Below, piece after piece: positions 58,644 through 64,000 of a stretch of DNA of 64,000 bases. The notes below the pieces were generated by a model. That model ran no database searches. It was not told where the DNA came from and saw nothing but the letters and a program-made list of their open reading frames with translations. The first letter of the stretch is position 1. Each line of letters starts with the position of its first letter. Location: positions 62,001 to 126,000 of the forward strand of contig NZ_JBHZTH010000005.1 in NCBI RefSeq assembly GCF_046545555.1, in the 5' to 3' direction. This DNA is from Winogradskyella sp046545555. GTDB lineage: Bacteria; Bacteroidota; Bacteroidia; Flavobacteriales; Flavobacteriaceae. The position numbers and the translations under genes are program-made.

Positions 58644-59453
58644 ATGAAAATATTAACCAAAGGAAAATATTACGGAAGTCGGAATTCTGAGAAATCCTTT
58701 AATGGTGTTTTGTTGTCACAGTATCAATATACCGCAGACAGAACAGATTGGCACTACCATGAAAATCCATATTTTATGTACGTGTTACAAGGGAATATGA
58801 TGGATTCTAATAAAAAGATACAAACCTTATGTCCATCTGGCAGCTTAATATTTAATAACTGGCAAGAATCACACTACGGTTCAAAACATTCTGATAATGC
58901 AAGTGGATTTCATTTAGAATTTGAAAAAAATTGGTTAGAAAAAAACAATATACCTTTAAACTTACTTGAAGGCAGCCAACTGATTCAAAACCCGAAAATA
59001 CATTTACTATTCGCAAAATTATATTTTGAATTTATACTTTCTGACGATTACAGTGAAGTATCAGTAGAAATTTTATTACTTCAAATTTGCGAAGCTTTAA
59101 ATAATTTAAAAACAAACGACTCTCAAAAAATTCCGATTTGGATTGAAGATCTAAAAGAACTATTACATTATGATACATCTAATTTAAGTCTGCAGTATTT
59201 ATCTAATCAACTTGGTGTGCATCCTGTACATATTTCTAGAGCTGCACCAAAACATCTTTCAATGAGTTTAGGAGAATATATAAGACAACATAAAATTAAA
59301 AAAGCTATTCCTCTTCTTTTAGATTCTAGCTCTTCATTAACAGAGATTACTTACAAACTAGGTTTTTCAGATCAGAGTCATTTTAATCGTGTCTTTAAGT
59401 CTAATTTTAATATGAATCCTAGTTCTTACAGAAAAAAGATGAAACTTGATTAA
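58644..59453 (+). CDS. AraC family transcriptional regulator (cassette 4)
   Basis: A 269-residue regulator. The N-terminal cupin-like sensor domain (about residues 1-150) has QYTADRTDWHYHENPYFMYV and CPSGSLIFNNWQESHYGSKH. The C-terminal AraC double helix-turn-helix (about 165-268) has LSLQYLSNQLGVHPVHISRA, LGEYIRQHKIKKAIPLLLDS and EITYKLGFSDQSHFNRVFKS, ending NMNPSSYRKKMKL. It is followed by a serine hydrolase gene with its own -7 box, a likely target. Regulators are uncommon in cassettes. This one starts 17 bases after the boundary core. Confidence 0.9.
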   Translation: MKILTKGKYYGSRNSEKSFNGVLLSQYQYTADRTDWHYHENPYFMYVLQGNMMDSNKKIQTLCPSGSLIFNNWQESHYGSKHSDNASGFHLEFEKNWLEKNNIPLNLLEGSQLIQNPKIHLLFAKLYFEFILSDDYSEVSVEILLLQICEALNNLKTNDSQKIPIWIEDLKELLHYDTSNLSLQYLSNQLGVHPVHISRAAPKHLSMSLGEYIRQHKIKKAIPLLLDSSSSLTEITYKLGFSDQSHFNRVFKSNFNMNPSSYRKKMKLD

Positions 59454-59492
59454 AATGTTAATCTCATACAATTTCTAACATATCTTAATCGC

Positions 59493-59500
59493 TACTTTTG
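59493..59500 (+). promoter_or_regulatory. -7 promoter box for the serine hydrolase
   Basis: TACTTTTG matches TAnnTTTG, 20 bases before the ATG at 59521. It shows that the second gene of cassette 4 can be transcribed on its own. Confidence 0.5.
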
Positions 59501-59520
59501 GAGCTTAAATTCTTTTAAAT

Positions 59521-61242
59521 ATGATCAATAAAATAGTAGTTTTAGCATGTTTATCTTTTATGACATTGGTGAGTTGCGCGCAGAATAATGTTCAAAATTA
59601 TGAAGGCGAGTGGATAGGATTTTTACCCAATAAGCGTAGTTTCAATTTTCAGGTGTCGTTGGAGAAGTTAGGCAGTAAAACATACCGCTTAACTTTAGAT
59701 AATGACAAAACGCTTATCAATGAAAATGTAATCTCTTCAGAAGACAACAAAATTCATTTCAATTTAGATCAACAGTTATTTTTTAATTTAGAATATAATC
59801 AAAAACAAGACGAACTTACTGGATATATAAAAACAGGCAAGTTCTATTATTATGTTAGTTTAAAAGATATTGGAGACAATAAATTCTCAGGAATTTGGAA
59901 TCCGTTTATGTTAGATAATGGTCTCCAATCGGATGATATTATGCTCTATGTAGAAAATACAGAGAGCGGCAATCTAGCAGCTTACCCATTTTTTGGAGAT
60001 CAAAGATTTAGAGGGACTTGGACCAGCGGTTTTAAAAGAAAAGGAGAAACACTTCTATTTAGAGACGGAAATACAGGTTTTAACTTTCGTGCTAAACTTT
60101 TAAAAAAGACCATTGAACTAGAGATTTTATTAGCAGATGCTTTTATTACTAAAACAAGCCTAAAGCATACTAATGAGGGTTGGGATTACAATAGAGATGA
60201 GGTTGACCAATCTCAAAACACCAATACACCTGCACAATTAAATGATGGTTGGTCTACTGCTAACATAAAAGACTATGGAATAGACGAACACCAATTGTCA
60301 AGACTTATTGACAGTATTCATTCTAATAATACTTTGGTCAATACACATAGCGTGCTTATCGCAAAGCAAAATAAGTTAGTTTTTGAAAACTACTACGATG
60401 GCTTTAATGCGGAAATTCCTCATGATTTACGCTCTGCTTCAAAAAGTATATCATCTGCGATTATTGGCATTGCTATTGACGATAACATTATTGAGAGTGT
60501 TGATGAGAGACTTTATGACTATATTCCAGAAAAATATCAATACACGCGAGACTCATTAAAATCTAAAATTACAATCAAGGATTTATTAACTATGAGTTCT
60601 GGGATAGATGTAAATGATAAAGCTTCTGAAGACACATACCAAGACCCTCGTTATTCTAATAATTGGCTGAAAACAGTTTTAGAAGCTTCAATGGTTAATG
60701 CACCAGGAACTTATGCGGATTATGGCTCTGCCAATCCGTTTTTGCTTGGTGTGTATTTAAATGAACGTTTAGAAATGCCGCTAGAAAGCTATATGCATGA
60801 AAAACTATTTGCGCCTTTAGGAGTTAAAAATTATATTAATCAAGCAGATGATACTGAAACTATTCCCTATTTCGGAGGTGGTATGCTTTTAACACCTAGA
60901 GATCTTCTTAAATTTGGGCAACTCTATCTTAATAATGGGCGTTGGAATGGAAAACAAATTATATCCGAAAATTGGGTAAAAGAATCTGTTACAAAACACG
61001 TGCAATTACAGGATGTACAAGATAAAAATGAATATGGTTATTTCTGGTGGCATGACACTTACGCGGTTAATGGGAAATCTATAAAATGTATTGAAGCCAG
61101 AGGTGCAGGAGGTCAATTTATTTTTATAATACCAGAGTTAGAATCTGTAGTGGTTATAACGACAGGAAATTTCAGGAATCGTAGAGGTAACCAACCTAGA
61201 GATATTCTAAAAAAATATATACTTCCTGCCTTAATAAATTAA
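59521..61242 (+). CDS. Beta-lactamase-family serine hydrolase (cassette 4)
   Basis: A 573-residue exported protein (signal ending LVSCAQN, a possible lipobox Cys). Residues about 20-215 form a beta-rich N-terminal domain (YEGEWIGFLPNKRSFNFQVS, GIWNPFMLDN, FRGTWTSGFKRKGETLLFRD). The C-terminal penicillin-binding-protein-like domain has the SxxK motif at Ser305 (RSASKSISSAII), Tyr in YADYGSANPF and the GxGG motif in EARGAGGQFIF, the class C esterase/peptidase form. The substrate is unknown: esterase, D-Ala peptidase or beta-lactamase-like. It ends seven bases before the attC-like site. Confidence 0.88.
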   Translation: MINKIVVLACLSFMTLVSCAQNNVQNYEGEWIGFLPNKRSFNFQVSLEKLGSKTYRLTLDNDKTLINENVISSEDNKIHFNLDQQLFFNLEYNQKQDELTGYIKTGKFYYYVSLKDIGDNKFSGIWNPFMLDNGLQSDDIMLYVENTESGNLAAYPFFGDQRFRGTWTSGFKRKGETLLFRDGNTGFNFRAKLLKKTIELEILLADAFITKTSLKHTNEGWDYNRDEVDQSQNTNTPAQLNDGWSTANIKDYGIDEHQLSRLIDSIHSNNTLVNTHSVLIAKQNKLVFENYYDGFNAEIPHDLRSASKSISSAIIGIAIDDNIIESVDERLYDYIPEKYQYTRDSLKSKITIKDLLTMSSGIDVNDKASEDTYQDPRYSNNWLKTVLEASMVNAPGTYADYGSANPFLLGVYLNERLEMPLESYMHEKLFAPLGVKNYINQADDTETIPYFGGGMLLTPRDLLKFGQLYLNNGRWNGKQIISENWVKESVTKHVQLQDVQDKNEYGYFWWHDTYAVNGKSIKCIEARGAGGQFIFIIPELESVVVITTGNFRNRRGNQPRDILKKYILPALIN

Positions 61243-61249
61243 AACCATT

Positions 61250-61381
61250 ACATAATATCGTATATAATCCATTGCCAGTTAGAGCTTACTTACAAAAATC
61301 CTCGCAGACTTTCTATCTGTGATTTATTTGCTAAACTAGTTACTTAAAGACGCAACGAAATCATGTACAAACACGTTAGGC
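61250..61381 (+). repeat. attC-like site 4
   Basis: A 132-bp imperfect palindrome starting ACATAAT and ending GTTAGGC. The start box is complementary to the end box of site 3 (GTTATGT). The end box is complementary to the start box of site 5 (GCCTAAC). Second boxes GTATATAATCCATTGC and GCAACGAAATCATGTAC pair imperfectly. The centre, AAAATCCTCGCAGACTTT, is a decayed hairpin. GTTAGGC is a canonical GTTRRRY integron core. Confidence 0.78.
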
Positions 61382-61400
61382 AACATTTAAAAATAACATC

Positions 61401-62360
61401 GTGAACAAAATAAACTTACTTCTTTTAATCACAATTTTAGGCTTTTTAAGTTGCGAAAAAGAAAACAAAATTCCAGAAATCAACTACTCGAAAGAAGTAG
61501 TATCAAAACCAATTCCATTTGGGAAAGGAATAATTTCAACCGAGAATAATAGCGAATTCGATTTGACTTTTTCAACGGATGGACTTAAAACCTATTTTTC
61601 GAGAAGACCGCCAAATGAAAAACAGATGATTTATGTAAGTGATTTTAAAAATGGTAATTGGTCAACGCCAAAACTCGCTGAATTTTCTTCCAACAGAGAC
61701 GAAACAGCTTTGATTACACCAAATGGTAAATTTATGTTCTTCGGTTCAGAGCGACCAATTCCCAATAAGCCAAACAAAGGAAACTTTGATATGAACATTT
61801 GGATGATGAAAAAGAGCGATAATGGATGGAGTGAACCAAAACCATTGCCTGAACCAATTAATGATGTTCAAATTGATAAAGAGGAATGGCCATCTTCAAA
61901 CAATAATTTCTTTTTTACGAACGATAATAAAACATTTTATTTCACGACAATGAAACGTGGAACAAAAACAATAAAATTATTTTCAACAGATTTCGATGGT
62001 AAAGATTTTTCCGAACCAAAATCAATAAACGGGATTTTCGAAGATGAAAAATATTGGATTTATTCGGCTGTGATTTCACCAGATGGCAACTATTTAGTTT
62101 TTAATTCTTATGATGCACCAAACGGAGCAGGTGGCGAAGATATTTTTGTTTCTAAAAAAACTGAAAATGGATGGAGTATTGCAAAACCAATTAGCTCATT
62201 AGTAAACACTAAAGATGAAGAAAGCAGTCCGCGATTTTCGAGAGACGGTAAATATTTTTTCTTTAGTAGAGCAGAAAATTTAGGAAATTACGAGTATGGA
62301 GAATGGAGTATCTTGTTTATGGAAACTGAATACCTCAATTTGGAAAATCTTGACAACTAA
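61401..62360 (+). CDS. PD40-repeat (beta-propeller) lipoprotein (cassette 5)
   Basis: A 319-residue lipoprotein: GTG start, then NKINLLLLITILGFLSCEKE with the lipobox Cys at residue 18. At least five PD40-type blades: FDLTFSTDGLKTYFSRRPPN, ETALITPNGKFMFFGSERPI, FFFTNDNKTFYFTTMKR, YSAVISPDGNYLVFNSYD, SPRFSRDGKYFFFSRAEN. The family resembles the TolB/WD40-like propellers of Bacteroidota envelope proteins. It is probably periplasmic and binding rather than catalytic. The GTG at 61401 is chosen because no ATG precedes the signal. It is the first gene of cassette 5. Confidence 0.82.
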   Translation: MNKINLLLLITILGFLSCEKENKIPEINYSKEVVSKPIPFGKGIISTENNSEFDLTFSTDGLKTYFSRRPPNEKQMIYVSDFKNGNWSTPKLAEFSSNRDETALITPNGKFMFFGSERPIPNKPNKGNFDMNIWMMKKSDNGWSEPKPLPEPINDVQIDKEEWPSSNNNFFFTNDNKTFYFTTMKRGTKTIKLFSTDFDGKDFSEPKSINGIFEDEKYWIYSAVISPDGNYLVFNSYDAPNGAGGEDIFVSKKTENGWSIAKPISSLVNTKDEESSPRFSRDGKYFFFSRAENLGNYEYGEWSILFMETEYLNLENLDN

Positions 62361-62370
62361 AAATAAACTT

Positions 62371-62889
62371 ATGAAATTTGTATTTACACTAATAACAATT
62401 CTAACAATTACTTCATTTTCCTTAGGGCAAACGACAATTGACGTTTCTAAAATTCAAACAGTTAAAGAAAATGGAATTAAGATTAGCACCTTTAACGGCA
62501 AACCATTTTCAGGTCATATAACAGAAAGCTTTTCGAATGGTAAGCCTAAATCTTGGCAAACTATAAAAGATGGATTAGCAAATGGCTTATGGCAAGAATG
62601 GTATGAAAACGGACAACTTAAATATAGTGCGTTTTGGCTTGATGGAAAAGGACACGGACTTTGGGAATATTATCACGAAAATGGAGTTTTAAGACAAGAA
62701 GAGTTTTACGATATGGATATACCAATCGGAATTTTCAAATTTTACTTCAATAACGGACAAACCAAATCTAAAACGAGTTGGATGAATGGAAAAAAGCACG
62801 GAATTTGGAATTACTATAATGAAAATGGTCTTTTACAAAAGACAGAAGTTTATGAATATGACGAGCTAATTTCAACAAAATCGGATTAA
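62371..62889 (+). CDS. Exported MORN-repeat (YwqK-like) protein (cassette 5)
   Basis: A 172-residue protein with signal peptide MKFVFTLITILTITSFSLGQ. Repeats of the MORN_2 type follow: GLANGLWQEWYENGQLKYSA, GKGHGLWEYYHENGVLRQEE, IPIGIFKFYFNNGQTKSKTS, GKKHGIWNYYNENGLLQKTE. Such proteins are often annotated 'YwqK family antitoxin', though no toxin is evident here. I start at the ATG at 62371. The frame is open further upstream into the preceding gene, with no similarity. The stop is eight bases before attC-like site 5. Confidence 0.82.
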   Translation: MKFVFTLITILTITSFSLGQTTIDVSKIQTVKENGIKISTFNGKPFSGHITESFSNGKPKSWQTIKDGLANGLWQEWYENGQLKYSAFWLDGKGHGLWEYYHENGVLRQEEFYDMDIPIGIFKFYFNNGQTKSKTSWMNGKKHGIWNYYNENGLLQKTEVYEYDELISTKSD

Positions 62890-62897
62890 AAAACGTT

Positions 62898-63030
62898 GCC
62901 TAACAACGTGTATAGTCAATTGCTTGGGCAAGTGCTTATTTGGAAAATTCCTTCGGAATTTTCTCGCGTTCGTTTTTGTTTACTAATATAGTTGCTCAAA
63001 CACATAATGAACCATACACAAAACCAGATT
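62898..63030 (+). repeat. attC-like site 5 (right end degenerate)
   Basis: It starts GCCTAAC, then AACGTGTATAGTCAATTGC, a central perfect hairpin GGAAAATTCC-ttc-GGAATTTTC and a second arm reaching CATACAC. After that, where a GTT core is expected, the sequence reads AAAACCAGATTCG, so the final box is lost or was the chromosomal right half. It is nearly identical to site 2 up to the centre. Confidence 0.7.
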
Positions 63031-63175
63031 CGCGCATTTGAAAGCAGAATAAATAACTTAACTATATCTACTAGAAAATGGTTCAATTTTTAATTATTAT
63101 TCAGGATAACGACGTTTTGAATTGTTTTATAAATAAAAACTTACCAAACTAGGTTTTGACAACTCATATAAAACT

Positions 63176-64000
63176 ATGAAACAATTATTATTAATTACAT
63201 TTCTATTTTCAAATACTCTTTATGCCCAAATTATACCTTTCAATGGCAAACTGTTAGATCATAAAACTAAGGAGCCTATTGCCTTCGCTCACATACAATT
63301 TAAAAATTCTAATATAGGTGTTTCCACTACGGAGGATGGAAAATTTAAACTCGTCATAGAAAAAAAACTTTTAAATTCTGAAGTATTTATCTCTTGCTTA
63401 AGTTATAAAGACACTCTCGTTATTGCCAACCAAATATATAACAAAGACTTTTATTTACAACCAAAAACAGTACAACTAAAAGAAGTAGTTATTGAAAAAT
63501 ATGAAGCTAAAAAAGTTACTATAGGCACAATAAAAGGTAAGAAAAAAACAAGGCATTTACATAGGCAAGACACCACTATGATTGCACAATTTATTACAGG
63601 CAACAAAATAAATTCATCCATTAATTATTTAGAAAAAGTGACCTTAAAGTTTACTGATAAAATCATTAACCAATCAAAAATTAGAATTAGAATTTATGAC
63701 AGAGACTCAATTAGTGGAGCTCCTCTTAATGATCTTCTTTCAGAGAGTATTATTATTAATATTAACAATACACAAAAAAAATATGAAGTAGATTTTGCTG
63801 ATTTTTTTGTAGAGGTTCCTGAAGATGGTTTTTTTGTTGCAATTGAAAAACTTATTATCCCAATGAATAGATGTTTCATTGCTCCTATTGAAAAATCCAC
63901 ATACCCAAGGTATACTTCAGAATTTAACAAGAAAAAGGAATCAAAAGATTCAGAAAATTCAAAGTTATTAAGTTTTGAAAAATACCGTGATGAAGTAACT
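63176..64000 (+). CDS. Partial CDS: carboxypeptidase-regulatory-like exported protein
   Basis: The frame opens at ATG 63176 and runs 275 codons to the window end without a stop. Signal peptide MKQLLLITFLFSNTLYAQ, then a carboxypeptidase D regulatory-like domain (FNGKLLDHKTKEPIAFAHIQ, FKNSNIGVSTTEDGKFKLVI, VFISCLSYKDTLVIAN, VQLKEVVIEKYEAK). The rest resembles Bacteroidota envelope proteins of unknown function (STTEDGKF..., YDRDSISGAPLNDLLSESI, FFVAIEKLIIP). It is past the end of the cassette array and probably backbone. The C-terminus is missing. Confidence 0.8.
   Translation, partial: MKQLLLITFLFSNTLYAQIIPFNGKLLDHKTKEPIAFAHIQFKNSNIGVSTTEDGKFKLVIEKKLLNSEVFISCLSYKDTLVIANQIYNKDFYLQPKTVQLKEVVIEKYEAKKVTIGTIKGKKKTRHLHRQDTTMIAQFITGNKINSSINYLEKVTLKFTDKIINQSKIRIRIYDRDSISGAPLNDLLSESIIININNTQKKYEVDFADFFVEVPEDGFFVAIEKLIIPMNRCFIAPIEKSTYPRYTSEFNKKKESKDSENSKLLSFEKYRDEVT

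Larger units (their letters stand above)
56098..63030 (+). mobile_element. Integron-like gene-cassette array (five cassettes, no integrase in window)
   Basis: Five cassettes lie head to tail in the same orientation. Each is one or two genes plus a 131-135 bp imperfect palindrome 3' of the coding part. Boundaries by the G|TT rule are 56099-57017, 57018-57904, 57905-58621, 58622-61375 and 61376 to about 63030. The first six bases of each cassette (TTGTGC, TTGTGC, TTGTGC, TTATGT, TTAGGC) are complementary to the first box of that cassette's own palindrome (GCACAA, GCACAA, GCACAA, ACATAA, GCCTAA). This is the defining behaviour of integron attC cassettes. No tyrosine recombinase gene is present in the window. 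Confidence 0.8.

Noticed and set aside
56893..63030. Reading the palindromes as MITEs, REP elements or plain terminators
   Set aside because: They differ in sequence, always lie just 3' of same-direction genes, lack T runs and target duplications, and show swapped core boxes that fit attC sites only.
56098..63030. Reading the region as a CRISPR array or a defence island
   Set aside because: Spacing is hundreds to thousands of bases with genes between repeats, and there are no cas genes or known defence domains. The YwqK-like protein alone does not make a toxin-antitoxin pair.
63694..63930. A minus-strand open frame near the window end
   Set aside because: It is antisense to the 275-codon frame that starts with a signal peptide at 63176 and stays open to the end.

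Overview
The window is AT-rich chromosomal DNA from a member of the Bacteroidota, almost certainly a gliding marine Flavobacteriaceae. The evidence is the gliding genes gldA, gldB and gldC, a type IX secretion C-terminal sorting domain, three GLPGLI-family proteins, DUF6090 proteins, a carboxypeptidase-regulatory-domain TonB-like barrel, weak or absent Shine-Dalgarno sequences, and repeated matches to the Bacteroidota -7 promoter box TAnnTTTG. I cannot name the genus. I recognised no rRNA, tRNA, CRISPR array, insertion sequence or recombinase gene. No stretch longer than about 300 bases lacks a gene.

Layout. 1-5.8 kb: an accessory stretch with three paralogous secreted proteins of unknown function around an amidohydrolase lipoprotein, a GNAT acetyltransferase and an orphan. 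5.8-15.6 kb: gldBC, nadE, a LuxR-type regulator with a degenerate receiver domain, dnaG, an ECF sigma / membrane protein / outer-membrane protein operon, a polyprenyl synthase and a secreted T9SS substrate. 15.6-20.9 kb: rsgA-dtd-mazG-aroA, then queA and rlmN, all leftward. 21.5-25.7 kb: the phenylalanine/tyrosine operon pheA - aminotransferase - tyrA - DAHP synthase/chorismate mutase. A textbook attenuator precedes it: a 16-codon leader peptide with eight aromatic residues, an antiterminator strand and an intrinsic terminator. 25.8-33.8 kb: gldA, an assimilatory sulfate reduction operon (DUF2061-cysH-cysD-cysN) with an Rrf2 regulator, and metK behind a SAM-II-type riboswitch. 34-44 kb: a large lipoprotein, a TonB-like barrel with three GLPGLI genes, and a divergent histidine kinase / OmpR regulator pair. 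The pair's shared promoter region carries three 10-bp direct repeats. 44-56 kb: deoxynucleoside kinase, a Rieske-glutamate synthase fusion, a LysE exporter, an APP1-type phosphatase, an S9 peptidase, membrane pyrophosphatase and soluble pyrophosphatase.

56.1-63.0 kb is the most unusual region. It is an array of gene cassettes, all pointing the same way, each followed by a 131-135 bp imperfect palindrome ending in GTTGTGC-, GTTATGT- or GTTAGGC-type cores. The cores obey the integron rule: the bases at the start of each cassette are complementary to the first box of that cassette's own 3' palindrome, not to the previous one. This holds even where the core sequence changes from cassette to cassette. 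I read it as an integrase-less, attC-bearing cassette array (CALIN-like) in a flavobacterium. It carries two DUF6090 membrane proteins, another small membrane protein, an AraC regulator with a serine hydrolase, and a PD40 lipoprotein with a MORN-repeat protein. A promoter box and a perfect 9-bp inverted repeat lie just before the first cassette, where attI/Pc would be expected.

Working together, the aromatic operon and aroA supply chorismate-derived amino acids under attenuation. The cys operon and metK link sulfate assimilation to SAM under Rrf2 and riboswitch control. The two pyrophosphatases recycle PPi. The cassette array is the accessory, probably strain-variable part.
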